The notes: generated by a model from the sequence alone, not told the origin. 64,000 nucleotides of DNA from Welwitschia mirabilis (GCA_051453625.1 JBOZIK010000001.1:243122092-243186091); one strand, 5' to 3'; positions 35,166 through 47,500 are shown, counted from the first letter of the stretch. Numbers and translations are program-made.

Positions 35166-35720
35166 AATTTGATAATCCTTACTATGTCAATATTCTAAAT
35201 TATCTTGCTATTTTGAAAACTCATCCTACTTGAATTTTTATTTAATGTAAATTATTCCTTCATTCGATCAGTCATTATGTACAGATTTCTACTTTCTTTT
35301 ATTGTAATTGTAAGGATTTAATCATAAGTATATGTGTTATAAAGTGGGAGAAATCAGATATTATTCAACTCTGTGATGGAGAATATTTTTTTATTTTGGT
35401 AAGAAATATAAAGCATGCCAGTGATTTAGAGCCTTGACTAAGAAATAGGAAATATGTATTTAACCTATTATTAAGTGTAGACCTATTTCTATTATGAAAT
35501 TGATTTTACTAGTCCTTTAAATCCACATTTTTATGGCAAGAAGTATATCCAAGTTACAATGTATTATGTGATTGAATGTATTGAATCCACTACTACTATT
35601 ACAAATGATGTTCTAGTTATTTATAAATTTATCAATTTCAATATGTTTTCTTACTTTATTTTTCTTAAAGTCCTTAATCATAACCAACAAACTCATTTTG
35701 TAAACAAAATAATTAAGAAA
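35166..35720 (+). pseudogene. Integrase remnant of element D, truncated
   Basis: Starts with the linker NPYYVNILNYLAILK, then CKDLIIS and WEKSDIIQLC (usual C-D-IIRRCVP-WE---I---CH). The core reads EIDFTSPLNPHFYGKKYIQV with the first catalytic Asp kept, then CIESTTTITN. At the second Asp it reads LNHNQQTHFVN, where DQGT or DNGT is usual (Asp to Asn). The frame ends 25-30 codons later at the junction with LTR L1. The open frame at 35559-35747 is the best-preserved part. Confidence 0.8.
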
Positions 35721-35721
35721 G

Positions 35722-38700
35722 TGACTTTATCTTCTTTAGATATGTAAGCGCACTTGATTCATAGCATGTTTATTGTTTTGTTTATTAGAATTAAAGATTT
35801 TATCTTATTATGCCATGTGATAATTCTGAGATTTATGCATTTATTCTTTTGATACATGTATTAGATAAATTAAACTTACTTATGAGCCTATAAAGGTTTA
35901 ATAAAGAGCTAACATGAGGAAATGATGCATATAATTAGCCTTTCTACTTAAAGCAAGAAGATTACTCATCCTAGTTAGGTGCTTAAATCATAAATATGAT
36001 CTCTTTTTATACCACAATATCACTTATTAATCATCCCACTTATTAATGATAAATCATGTGATCTTGTAATCTTGAACTATGTGCCTTTTGTTTATCTATA
36101 TATAGAGATCCTTTCCTCTTTTCAAAAAAGAAGATACTTCTTATTTTTCATGCAAGTGCATTTTCTTCTATATCCTCTCTTTTTCTTTTAATCTCTTTCT
36201 TATGGAGTATGAAGCTAATGATTTTTGAGCTTGGATCTTCCTCAATCTTTAATCATCAAGGATACACTAATCTTTCTAATAAGTTATTTACTCATGTTAT
36301 CCATATGATTTCTTTTAGAGATTCTAGTAAAGTGATATTACATTAGGCATTGTTTATAGTTATCTTGAAAATTATTTTTTTAATTTCCTTTCATTGGCTT
36401 TCACTAAGATGTTAGGAAGATATGAGGGGTTTCTTATGCTTGGTGATAAAGGTTACTATGAATGATTATGGCCAATTAACTAGGGGATTCAATATAAAAA
36501 ATGAAAAATAGAATTTTTAATGCCTATGTTTTATTTCATATTGATACATATAATAATATAATTTTCATCCACTATGCATTACGTCCATCTTATTAATGGT
36601 AAAGTCTGATCCTCAAAAATCTCTTTTAGACTAGTACTCATTCATGGTAATCCCAAGGCTTATAGTAAATGGATTCTTGAATTAATTTAATTTCTATTTA
36701 TAAATTTATTTGAATTAGTAAATTTAAATAGTTTTTAAATATAATTAATTTAGTTATTATATTCATTTTTTTACTAATTTAAATTATTGCATAACTAGTT
36801 GTAAAAACTTTACCATATTTCTTATAGCTAAAGTTAAATTTTTAGAATAGAGGCATAGGTTAAAAATACTATATCTTATTAATTAGTAGGCATAAATTAG
36901 TGGTTTTTTTTCATAAGTCTAAGATTGTATTATAATTATGAAAATTTAAAAATAATAATTTTTCTAATGTGTAGTAATTTTTAAGAAATTTATTTGTTAA
37001 AATACATTAGAAAATGAATGCAAAAAATAGTAAGAAATTAATTTATGTTTTTATAATTAAAAATTAAGATACCTAAAAGCTTAAGTAACCTAAGTTATAG
37101 AAAATTAAATAAGATTTCCAAAACATCTTGAATTCATTTAAAAACTTAAAGTATTTTAAAAGTTATAATTTTTTTAATATAGTGTAGTGGGACTGTAATT
37201 TTTGAAAATTTGACATTTTTCAACCTTAAATCATGACCTCAAAAATCATATTTTTAGAATCCTAAGATAGCTTAAGTTTACTTTTAATGATCCTATTTTA
37301 ATTCTAATTTATGAGAAACTATTGTAATTTAATTTTTCCTTTATAGTTAATTAATTGTAAATTTTTTATTATGATTTCTCCTTAGAGTCCAAAAAATTAT
37401 AATTAATGTTTTAAATTATATATAAATTATTAAATAAAATTATATAGGTAATTTAAATACACAAGATAAGTTTTCATCAGTAGCCTTAATTTACATTTCT
37501 TAAGATTAATATTTCATTAGGAAAAATACTTGTTTTACCCTTTTCTTTTATCTTACCTTGAATATGCATGCTTATAAGGGTTTTCACCTTTGTTGTTTAC
37601 ATAACATAAATAGTCTTAGATTTATTATTTATTTTTTTCACTTAGGATATAGTCATGTAAGCCTTGGATAAAGTATTACATCTTAATAATCATGCTTAAG
37701 CTATACTTTCTTTTGTTTATCTTCATTACACCAAGCCATGGAGATTATCATATGAGCATGGAAGAATGCTTCTAGGATTGGCATAGTTTCAAGTATGGAT
37801 TAGTTTTTTAAGTACATTATTAAGATGTAATTTGATATATTTTAAATATTTTTATTATTATTCAAAGAAAAAAGAAAATAATATTTCTTTATTTGGATTT
37901 TTATTATTGTAATCTTGAATATAGATATGTTCTAATATGCTTTTTTTTTAAATAATTGTTTCTATAGAATAGACTTAATAATGATAAGAATTATTATAAT
38001 TAGGTAAATAATCCATTAAATATATACATCAGTTAGAATTATAAGCATTTATTTATGTGGTATATTAATCAAATAGGACTAAATTAAGATAATCCTAATA
38101 ATGTTCATCTCGATACTTGGATTTTATCACCAAGGTGGATTGCATTGCATTTTTTTAATACCTTTCTAGAAGTGGATTTAATCACTATTCTCCTAGCCTA
38201 CCGATGTATGAACTTACTATGACTTAATATCTCAAGCCCTTGACATCAATGGATATGTTGCACTATCTAAAGATGTTTCAAGGAAGTATAGGTCATTTGA
38301 AAGCATGCATCCACCTTATGTTTTGCCTAGCAAATGTATTGGATGTATATCGAGGTGAAGTGTAAGATTATGGAGTTAAGCCTAATCATGTTTGTATAGT
38401 TTAGAAACTAAAGTAGAACTAACTCATGTTTGAAAAGGCCAGATATCAAGTTGGAAGGCCATTAATTATAATTGTAACCTTCTATTATATTAGTTAGGTA
38501 TTATTCTTAAACTTATCCATGTATGTTTATAATAACTCTACATATCCTTAGCTATTTACAAGATATCTTTCTATGTGATAAGAAAATAGGAAGAAATGAG
38601 GACACAAACTTATGATGTCACTATTGTTTGTAAACCAAAATAAGCTAGAAATTAATTATTGATAAATATATAGTAACAATATGATTTGTTTTTCTTAAAA

Positions 38701-38846
38701 TATAAAAATTCTAATAAAAGAATAAGTAAAATTTAATCCTAGTTTTCACTATGTCTATTAGATAATAATATTAAAGAATGAAAAAAGAAAAGAAAAAAAC
38801 AAAGGAAAAAATTCTTAATTAGGATTAAAAACATTCAAGTGTCATA
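35722..38846 (+). repeat. LTR L1 (5' LTR of element C, missing its start)
   Basis: Homologous to L2, L3 and L4 from the block ACTTTATCTTCTTTAGATAT onward; about 435 bp of the LTR start is missing. Shared landmarks: TATATATAGAGATCCTTTCC (36097), CTCAAAAATCTCTTT and CTAGTACTC near 36613-36640. It ends TGTCATA just before the primer site. The region 36480-37500 has no coding potential. Confidence 0.85.
36097..36104 (+). promoter_or_regulatory. TATA box in LTR L1
   Basis: TATATATA followed by GAGATCCTTTCCTCT, identical in L2 (42323) and L3 (45431). Likely the element's own core promoter; a start would lie about 30 bp downstream. Confidence 0.6.
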
Positions 38847-38849
38847 AAT

Positions 38850-38862
38850 TGGTATTAGAGCT
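38850..38862 (+). promoter_or_regulatory. Primer-binding site of element C (tRNA-Met type)
   Basis: TGGTATTAGAGCT against TGGTATCAGAGCC: 11 of 13, both differences C->T. Directly follows the LTR end. Confidence 0.8.
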
Positions 38863-39024
38863 TTAGGTTAACTTAAATAAATATCTATATTAAGAACTTA
38901 TAAATTTATAAGAATTATATATTTAAAAACCTTTCTCCTTAATAATCATAAGGTTATTTGTAGTTATAATAACCTTAATTCCTAATAGATATAAAATTAA
39001 TTATATCCCTAATAATTCTAAGCT

Positions 39025-39222
39025 TTAAGTAAAATCATATATATCCGTGGTAATACTAGATTCTAAGAGAATGNNNNNNNNNNNNNNNNNNNNNNNNNNN
39101 NNNNNNNNNNNNNNNNNNNNNNNNNNNNNNNNNNNNNNNNNNNNNNNNNNNNNNNNNNNNNNNNNNNNNNNNNTTAAGAAAAATCATATATATCCGTGGT
39201 AATACTAGATTCTAAGAGAATG
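39025..39222. repeat. 49-bp repeat flanking a 100-N gap (likely assembly artefact)
   Basis: 39025-39073 and 39174-39222 match at 48 of 49 positions (TTAAG.AAAATCATATAT...GAGAATG). Between them are exactly 100 N. Element E has one copy at the matching place. Confidence 0.9.
39074..39173. other. Assembly gap (100 N)
   Basis: Round-number placeholder gap in the leader of element C. Confidence 0.99.
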
Positions 39223-39955
39223 ATAACTCCTATATAAGCATGAATTTAATAATATCTCCCAATAGTCATGAATTTGATTATCCCTGCAATTTTTATACTT
39301 CCTAAATATATATCAAATTATATACATATTAATCTTAATAATTATAAAGATTACACTAATGATAATCATAGCACCTTAATATTCCTATAAGTTGATTATA
39401 TTTGAGATAGTTTCAAAGTATTCATCAGTTAACTATAACTCCAATCCCTAAATGATCATTATGTTAATCATGTTTATGATAATACTAAATTCCTAAAAAA
39501 GCCTAGAAAGATGATAAATTCAAGTTATTAAAAACTCCATTACCTTATAGCTATAGATAATAATCATGTAGGAGAATTACAATTATTGTAAGAATTTAAG
39601 ACAATGACATTATATGATTTCTTAAAAGAGATTAACATTTTAGAAGAAATATAAATACATAAATAATACCTTATAATCAAAACTCCAACTAAGCTATTTA
39701 TCCTAAATTATATGGTCACATAATCTTAAAGTAAAACTCTATATTTATAATTTATGAACCTAGTAAACCTTATCTATTTAAAATAAAGAAGAGGGACAAA
39801 CTTGATTATATACATTAAGTTATAAATTAGGATCAAGAACCTCATAATGATAACAATGTTCTTTCTAATATTATAAAAATATTTATAAGCTTAACTTTTA
39901 ATAACATTTATCCCATTTTCAAATGTAATCTTATAAAAATTTTTACTTCTTTCAG

Positions 39956-41120
39956 ATGCTTCATTGTCATCAGTTAACCCTTGAGGCCAGGTCGAGTGTT
40001 CCAAATCATCAATATCAAGAGAATTCTCAAAAGAGTCAGTAATCTAATGATGGAAATCAAATGCCATTCAACCTTAATCTAGAAGCATTGATGAGTACAT
40101 TCATGCGGTTTCTATAACAAATAGTAAATCAAGGTTAAAACCCACAAGTAAACAATGATATTAATCAACCTAGGGAAGTGGCTATGAGGAAATTAATTCA
40201 AAATTTTATTAAGATAAATCCATCAAAGTTTGTATGAGGGTTAGATCCTTCTAAAGTGGAAGCATAACTGAGTAATGTCAAAAAGGTTATAGGTACCTTA
40301 GGATGTGATGAATATAAAAAGCCTTCTTTAGCTATTTATATGTTATACGATGAAGCTAACCTATGGTAGAAAATGAAAATAACCAAATTAGAAGACCTAG
40401 AACTTTCATGAAGGGAATTAGAGCACATCTTTAAGGAGAGTTATATCACCAAGTTCTATATTAACTAAAAAATTATTAAATTTTATCATATAAAATAAAT
40501 CCATAATGTGATCATAGCATCTCATGAGTGCAAATTTGTAGAATTATTAATATATGTATTGCATATGCATCTAGATGAAGAAGCTAAAGAAAATCATTTT
40601 ACTGATCCTTCTTCATTATATACCATTAAAGTATCCATGCTTCAACCTAAGAATCTAGCAGAGGCTATAGAAAAGGCAAAGATAGTAGAACAAAACTAGT
40701 AAAGATAATAAGAAGTTAAGAAAAGAATTCCTTCATAGGGGCATATCCTTAAGTGAAATTGATCACAAATGTCTTATCAACATAAGAATTGATACTTTAG
40801 TAAAAATAATATCAGTAGCAGTAATAGCATAAATAGAAATTTTAATCAACCAAATTAGACTTTGTTCAAAAGAAACTAAAATATTCCTAGTTAAAGCGAT
40901 GCAAGTAATCAACCTTAGAAACCCAAGTTCTAGCAAACCTCTAGTCAGTGTCAGTACCGAGAACTAGTATAATGGATATCATTGCTACTATTATAAGGAA
41001 AGTCATAACATAATAAAATGTCCATTACATAATAAAGACCTTTTCAAATAACAACCCAAAAAGCCTCAAGGATATTCCTCAATCAATAGGACGACTTCGA
41101 GCAGTAGTAGATAATTAAGG
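39956..41120 (+). pseudogene. Gag remnant of element C
   Basis: Start chosen at the ATG at 39956, colinear with the ATG of E at 49150. The core at about 40170-40380 matches that of E (K-INPSK..., DVKK-like). The open frame at 40508-40699 covers CKFVELLIYVLHMHLDEEAK and ends LAEAIEKAKIVEQN, typical of chromovirus gag (F-EL-RYVPHL--DEE-KA, then TLAEAVEKA--IEQ). At 40983-41021 is a zinc-knuckle remnant with Cys, then Tyr at the second Cys, His and the last Cys, spaced C-X2-C-X3-H-X4-C. Many in-frame stops. Confidence 0.8.
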
Positions 41121-41440
41121 GGTGCAACTTCAAATCTTCATCATTAAAGGTAAGGCTTTATAAAGAATAATTATTTTATTTACTATGAAGCAATACATTA
41201 ATTTATATCTCTTAAAATTATTATAAGAGAAAAATTATGTTATGATTTAATTGAGGGATGCATAAAGTTAGAAAATGGGTCCATGTCCAAAGTTAATCAG
41301 CAAATACTAAATTGTACTTTATCCATAAGTAAGGGATATTTGCAACCAATTGTTATTGATTCAGGAAACTACGACAGTGTTTTGGGTATGAATTGGTTAA
41401 TGCAAAATAGAGTACTAATAAATTGTAAAAAGTCAATACC
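41121..41440 (+). pseudogene. Aspartic protease remnant of element C
   Basis: The active-site region at about 41170-41215 is badly decayed (ILF, then a frameshift, then A-I-H, stop, F-I-S), matching the LFDSGA-HSFIS block only by position. The second half is clear at 41320-41440: GYLQPIVIDSGNYDSVLGMN with WLMQ and a VLINCKK tail, the chromovirus pattern DLIVLDM-DFDVILGMDWL...IDCKKK. The frame breaks at the pol deletion junction just after. Confidence 0.8.
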
Positions 41441-41534
41441 CAAATCTTTTGAATTTTATAATATATACTTAGGTGTTCTCAAGCTTTTTATGTATTGTGA
41501 TTTCTAGGAGTGAATCAGTCTAAGTGGGGAAGAA
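41441..41534 (+). other. Pol-deletion junction, tail and polypurine tract of element C
   Basis: From about 41448 the sequence matches the tail of E at 54490-54604 (AATACCCAAAT...AGGTGTTCT). It ends with the purine-rich AAGTGGGGAAGAA just before the LTR start, the plus-strand primer tract. Confidence 0.8.
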
Positions 41535-43645
41535 TGTCATATCCCATATTTTATAAACCTTTTTTCACTTGTATATTAGGCTTTTATTTAAATGATTAAT
41601 TATTCTTATTTAAATTCCTTACCAAGTAAGATATCATTTTAAATTAATCTTAATTTGCAATCTTTATAATTTACCATAAAAATGATAAAAAATTTAGATA
41701 ATCCCATTATGTATGGCATTCAAATTACATAATAAAATTGATAAATTAAAAATTTCAAGAGGCCATAATAATATATTCTACATCTCATTTAATCATTTAG
41801 ATTCTTGGTTAATATAATAACTGTACTATATTATGAATAAATATTTTCTTCCTTGTGTTATATGATTGATAGGTTGTATGCATTTTAAATAAATAAGCAT
41901 TTGAACAAGTGCATGCACTCTTACCTAAAACCAAGAATGATAAATGAGTACATTTACTATACCATGAGTTTTATGTTCTTAAGATGTGTAAGGGCATTTG
42001 ATTCATGGCATACTCATTCCTTACTCATTGGAATTGAAGAGTTTGTCTCATTATGCCACATAACAATTTTGAGATTTGTGCATTTGTTCTTTTGATACAA
42101 ACTTACTTACGAGCCTATGAAGGATTAAAAAGGAGCTAATATGAGAAAATAATGCATGTAATTAACCTTGTTAATTAAAGCAAGAAGATTACTCACCCTA
42201 GTTAGGTGTATAAGTTATAAATATAATCTCTTTTTGTACTCAAATGTCACTTATTATTTATCCCACTTATCAATGCTAAATTATGTGATTTTATAATTTT
42301 GAGCTATGTGTCTTTATTTATCTATATATAGAGATCCTTTCCTCTCTTGTAAAAGGAGATACTTTCTTTTTATTTCATACAAGTACATTTCTTCTATCTT
42401 TTCTCTTCTCTTTTGTTCATTTTCTTGCTTATGGAGCTTGGAGCTAAGAGACTCTCGAGCTTGGATTTTCATTAATTTTGAACTATCAAGGTCTTACTAA
42501 TCTTCCACAGTAAGCTCTTACTCTTATTATGCATATGATCTCTTCTTTTTGTTGGAATGATGTAATATTACATTAGAGAATTATTTATGGATTTTATTCA
42601 ATTAGGTTATAAAATATTATTCCCTCCCATTGGCTTTCACCAAGATGTTATAGTGAGATATGAGGGGTCTCTTATGCTTGGTGATGAAGAATTACTAATG
42701 GATGATTATGGCCAACTGACCAGAAGGTTCACTATTTTGAGGGAGGAAAAAAGAGAGAAAAAGAAATTTTGGTACCCATGTTTATTTTAATATTATATGC
42801 TTTTCATCTATTATGCATTAGAACCATTTTATTAGGGGCAAAGTCTGATCCTCAAAAATCTCTTTAGGCTAGTACTCTTTCATGGAAATCCTAAAGCTCA
42901 TAATAAATTGTTATTTTTTAATTGATTTGATTTTTCTTTCTAAAAAGATATAAATTAGTAATTTAGTTAAGATATCTTATAAGTAATTAATTAATATATC
43001 TATTATAATTTGATCTAAGTTATTGCTTAATTAGTTGTAGAGACTTTACCATATTTTTACTATGACAAAAATTAAATTTCCAAAATAGAGGCATAAGATA
43101 AAATTACTATAGTTTATTAATTAATAGTTGTATATAATGAACCTTTTTCTATAAGTCTAGAATTATGTTATAAATGTAAAAATGTAAAAAAAGGCAATTT
43201 TTCTGATGGATAATTATTTTTTAAAAATTTATTTATTAAAATACATTTTTCCAATGCAAAAAATAGTAAGCAAGTAGTTTACATTTTTTTACCTATCTGT
43301 TATAATATCTACAAACTTTAGCTTCCTAACATGTAGGAAATTAAATAATCTTTTCAAAACATGTTGAATAATTTAAAAACTCAATTTATTTTAAAAGTTA
43401 TGGTTATTTTAGCGAAGTGTAGTAGGACTGTACTTTTAGAAAATTTGACAATTTTTAACCTTAAATGATAACCTTAGAAATAATATTTTTAGAATTTCAA
43501 GATAGTTTAAGTTAGATTCTAAAAATCTTATTATATGTCTAGGTTCTAGAAAACTACTATAATTTATTTTTACTTCATAATTAATTAATTGTTAATTTTT
43601 AACTATGATGTCTACTTAGAGCCTAAAAATGTTATAATTAATGTT
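41535..43645 (+). repeat. LTR L2 (3' LTR of element C, 3' end missing)
   Basis: Starts TGTCATATCCCATATTTT, shared with L3 and L4. Carries the TATA box at 42323-42330 and the CTCAAAAATCTCTTTAGGCT block at 42853. It is colinear with L3 up to about 46750 and then enters a 100-N gap, missing about 1.45 kb. Frames at 41901-42095, 42306-42500 and 42587-42790 are accidental. Confidence 0.9.
42323..42330 (+). promoter_or_regulatory. TATA box in LTR L2
   Basis: TATATATA followed by GAGATCCTTTCCTCT, as in L1 and L3. Confidence 0.6.
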
Positions 43646-43745
43646 NNNNNNNNNNNNNNNNNNNNNNNNNNNNNNNNNNNNNNNNNNNNNNNNNNNNNNN
43701 NNNNNNNNNNNNNNNNNNNNNNNNNNNNNNNNNNNNNNNNNNNNN
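43646..43745. other. Assembly gap (100 N)
   Basis: Placeholder gap. It hides the junction between L2 and the LTR of element G. Confidence 0.99.
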
Positions 43746-43767
43746 CTTTAGAAATCTGGACATGACA

Positions 43768-43781
43768 TTTCTCCACCCCTT
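43768..43781 (-). promoter_or_regulatory. Polypurine tract of element G
   Basis: The minus strand reads AAGGGGTGGAGAAA directly before the TGTCATGTCC LTR start. This is the site that primes plus-strand DNA synthesis. Confidence 0.75.
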
Positions 43782-44049
43782 AAAACGTTTTGTCCTTAAT
43801 ACTTGAAAAAGAAAGCTTAAGAACCTGCATGGAATCATATAAATCAAACTATTAAACTCATTTTCTCAACATTAAAAATTCAAAGAAACATATATAAATA
43901 GCATTAAAAAATATTTAGGTTAAAAATGATTTACTTCCTTGCATTTTAACTTGATTATTTATAATTTATTTATCTTATTCAACTAATAACATAATTTAGA
44001 CTCTTACATCAACTTAATAGTGATTATGCCTAGTGAAATTACAACCTAA

Positions 44050-44061
44050 GCTCTGATACCA
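44050..44061 (-). promoter_or_regulatory. Intact primer-binding site of element G (tRNA-Met type)
   Basis: The minus strand reads TGGTATCAGAGC, 12 of 12 to the usual chromovirus site and the only undecayed one in the window. A second, decayed copy (TGGTATCAAGGC) lies 53 bp upstream at 44114-44103. Confidence 0.8.
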
Positions 44062-44114
44062 AAATATAACATCCACATTTTTCATCCAAACACTCAAACA
44101 TAGCCTTGATACCA

Positions 44115-44573
44115 AAATGTAAAGTTTACTTTTTTTTAAGTAAAAAATGTTGAGTGCTACATATACCACCAATACTATGCATTAATTAAAAATTATGTAA
44201 GATGAAAATAGTACTTATGTTAATTTCTTATAATTGAAGAAGCTTTGGATATTAATATAAATTAATCAAATATATGACCTTTTATGCTAAACTTGTTTAA
44301 AGCAACATATGTTAGCCCTTAGAATCTTTAAATTTAAAATGTCTATTTCAAATGTAAACATAAGTTCATAATTAAAGTGTTTTTCACAAGACTCAAATAA
44401 GTAAGACATTCACTAATGTGCATATTACATGTCCCAATCTATGCTTAAATGGTAGGACATATTATAGATAAGAGAATTTTAATTTTATTTATGCAATTAA
44501 AATGAATAAATAAATAAATAAAAATAATAATCATGCTTTGGAATTTAATAAATATTATGCACCATAGGTGAAA
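44115..44573. other. Unassigned A+T-rich sequence between element G and LTR L3
   Basis: Should belong to the right-hand LTR of G by position. No coding potential. Confidence 0.4.
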
Positions 44574-47500
44574 TGTCATATCTCATATTTTGTAAATCTT
44601 ATTTACTTGAATATTGAGTATATCAAGTTTTTAATTAAATGATTAATTATCCTTATTTAAATGCCTTATCAAGATAAGATTACATTTTAAATTAACATTA
44701 GTTTTTAATTTTTATAATTTACCATGAAAATGATAAAAATTATGTTAAAATTTTTTAATTAGAAAAGCTATTAAAAAATTTAAAATTAGATAATACCATT
44801 ATGTGAGGAATTAAAATCACATGATAAAACTAATAAATTAAAAATTTCAAGAGGATATAATAATATATTTTACATTTCATTCAGTCATTTAAATTCTTAG
44901 TAAATGTGATAAGTGTACAATATTATGAATAAATATTTTTTTCCTTGTGTTTTTTAATTAATAAATTTTATGCATTAGGAAATAAATAAGTATGTGAACA
45001 ATCACATGCACTCTTACTTAGAACTAAGAATGATAAATAAGTAGGTTTACTCTGCCATGAATTTTATCTTCTCAAGATGTGTGAGGTCACTTGGTTCATG
45101 GCATACTTATCATTTTATTCATTAAAATTGAAGAGTTTATGTTGTTATGCCATATAAAAATTTTGAGATCTGTGCATTTATTCTTTTGATGCATGTCTTA
45201 TATGAATTAAGCTTACTTATGAGCTATTAAGGACTAAGAATGACCTAACATGAGAAATGGTGCATATAATTAATCTTGCGAATTAAAGCAAGAAGATTAC
45301 GCATCCTAGTTAGGTGCATAAGTCATGAATATAATCTCTTTTTATACTCCAGTGTTGCTTATTACCCATCCCACTCAACAATGCTAAATCATGTGATCTT
45401 GTGATCTTGAGATATGTGCCTTTGTTTATCTATATATAGAGATCCTTTCCTCTCTTGAAAAGAGAAGATACTTTTCATTTTTTCATATAAGTGAATTTAC
45501 TTCTTTCCTTTTTCTTTCTTTCATTCTCTTGCTTCTAAATCTTGGAGATTAAAATCTTAAAGCTAAGGAACTCTTGAGCTTAAATATTTATCTATCTTCA
45601 ACTATCAAGGACTTACTAATCTTCCCAAGTAAGCTCTTTACCGTTATTATCCATATGACCTCTTTTTAATATTCTAGGGGAATGATGTGATATTGCATTC
45701 AGAAAATATTTATATCTTTTATGTAATTATGTTATAAAATATTATTCCCTCTCATTGGATATCACCAAGATGTTGGAGAGATATAAGGGGTATCTTACAA
45801 TTGGTGATGGAGGTTACTAATGGATGATTAGGGCCAACTGAACAAGGGGTTCACTACATAAAAATGAAAAGAAAGAAATTTGGGGACTAATGCTTATTTA
45901 ATATTATAATTTTATTTATTATGCATTAATTCCATCTTACAAGGGCCAAAGTGTGATCCTCAAAAATCTCTTTAGGCTAGTACTCTTTCATAGAAATCCT
46001 AAGCCTTATGGTAAAGGGTTCTTTTTGAATTAATTTGATTTTTTTATTTTTACAATAACTTTAATTAATAATTTAAATAAGATATTCTATAAGTACTAGT
46101 TATTATATCCATCATTTTATTTATCTAAATTATTACTTAACTAGTCGTAAAAACTTTATCATATTTTTGCTATAGCAAAAACTAAATTTTTAGAATAGAG
46201 GCATAGAATAAAACCATCATAAATTATTAATTAGTAGGTATAAATTAGTGAATTTTTTAAGTCTAGGATTACGTTATGAATGTGAAAATGTAAAAACAAT
46301 AATTTTTCTGATGTATAATTATTTTTAAGAAATTTATTTGTTAAAATACATTAGAAAATAAATGCATAAAATAGTAAGCAATTAATTTATAGTTTTATAA
46401 CTATCTATTAAGATATGTGAAAAATTCAGCATACTAAGTTGTAGGAACTTAAATCGTATTTTCAAAACATCTTGAATTATTTAAAAACTCAAAGTGTTTT
46501 AAAAGTTATGATCTTTTTCGTATAGTGTAGTAGGACTGTAATTTTAGAAACTTTAACAGTATTTAATCTTAAATGATGACCTTAAAAATAATATTTTTAG
46601 AACTTCAAAATAGTTTAAGTTAGATTTTGAGGATCCCATTACATGTTTAATTCATGAAAAATTACTATAATTTATTTGTTTATTTATAATTAATTAATTA
46701 TTAATTTTTGACTATGATGTCTCCTTAGAGCCAAAAAATGTTATAATTATATTTTAAATTATAGAAAAATTATTACATAAACTTTTATAGGGAATTTGAG
46801 TATATAAGATATGTTTTTATTATTATTTTTAAGTTAAATTACCTATAAATAATATTTTATTTGGAGGAATAACTCTTTTACATTATTTAAATCTTACTTT
46901 GAATGTGTATGTTTGTAAGAGTTTTCACTTTAGTAGTTTAAGTGACATAAATATTTTTTGGCTTATCACTTATTTTATTGACTTATAATATCTCCATATG
47001 AATCTTGAATAAATATTTATATATTAACAATTTTACTTAAACTATACATTCTTTTTCTTACCTTCATTGCACCAATTCATGGAGATTGTTACATGAGCAT
47101 GAAAAAATATTTCTAGGATTTGCATAGCTCCAGGTATGTTTAAATTTTTTAAGTATATTATTAAGATGTGATTTGATACATTTTTAATATTTTTATTATT
47201 ATTAAAATAAAAAAATATTTCATTTATTTATATTTTTATTATTGTAATCTTAAATATAAAGATGTTCTAGTATGCTTATTTCCTTTTTATGATTGTTCCA
47301 TAAAATAAATCTAATAATGATTAGAAATATTATAACTAGGTGAATAATCCATTAAATATATACATTAATTATAATTATATGCATGCATTTGTATGATTCA
47401 TTAAATACGAACAAATCAAGATAATTCTAATAATGATCATCCCTACATTTCCATTTTATCACCATAGTAGATTGTATTTTATTTTTTTTTAATACCCTTC

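Larger units (their letters stand above)
34256..35720 (+). mobile_element. Element D: truncated Athila/Tat-type pol fragment
   Basis: Plus-strand pol remnant from late RT through RNase H into integrase, with no gag, protease or early RT. At 35720 the integrase core ends abruptly against LTR sequence of another family (L1), which itself lacks its first 435 bp or so. Motifs (NPYYVNILNYLA linker, integrase IDF..PLNP) match elements B and F more than chromoviruses. Confidence 0.75.
38863..39955 (+). other. Untranslated leader of element C
   Basis: About 1.1 kb of A+T-rich leader, colinear with that of element E (48201-49149). It contains a 100-N gap and, around it, a 49-bp near-identical repeat that E lacks. 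Confidence 0.75.
35722..43645 (+). mobile_element. Element C: pol-deleted chromovirus derivative
   Basis: Order: 5'-truncated LTR L1 (35722-38846), primer site (38850), leader with assembly gap, gag (39956-41120), protease (41130-41440), then directly the pre-LTR tail and LTR L2 (41535-43645 and into a gap). RT, RNase H and integrase are absent. The break corresponds to about 50665-54490 of relative E, so about 3.8 kb of pol is missing. The two elements are the same family by LTR, gag and tail. Whether the deletion came before insertion (a non-autonomous lineage) or after cannot be told. Confidence 0.8.
43746..44114 (-). mobile_element. Element G: miniature or internally deleted LTR element
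   Basis: On the minus strand, from right to left: LTR end GGATGTTATA, an intact primer site TGGTATCAGAGC (44061-44050), about 270 bp of non-coding interior, a polypurine tract AAGGGGTGGAGAAA (43781-43768), and an LTR start TGTCATGTCCAG (from 43767) running into the gap. This is a complete set of replication signals with no gag or pol. The right LTR lies right of 44062 with no clear outer end before L3 at 44574. The interior ends with an ACAAAACG...AAGGGG tail as in chromoviruses. The frame at 43638-43847 spans N and is not a gene. Confidence 0.7.

Noticed and set aside
41901-42790. Three frames of 64-67 codons in L2
   Set aside because: They lie within LTR sequence, and homologous positions in L1, L3 and L4 are closed.
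43638-43847. 69-codon minus-strand frame
   Set aside because: Half is N; the rest is the polypurine tract and LTR start of element G.
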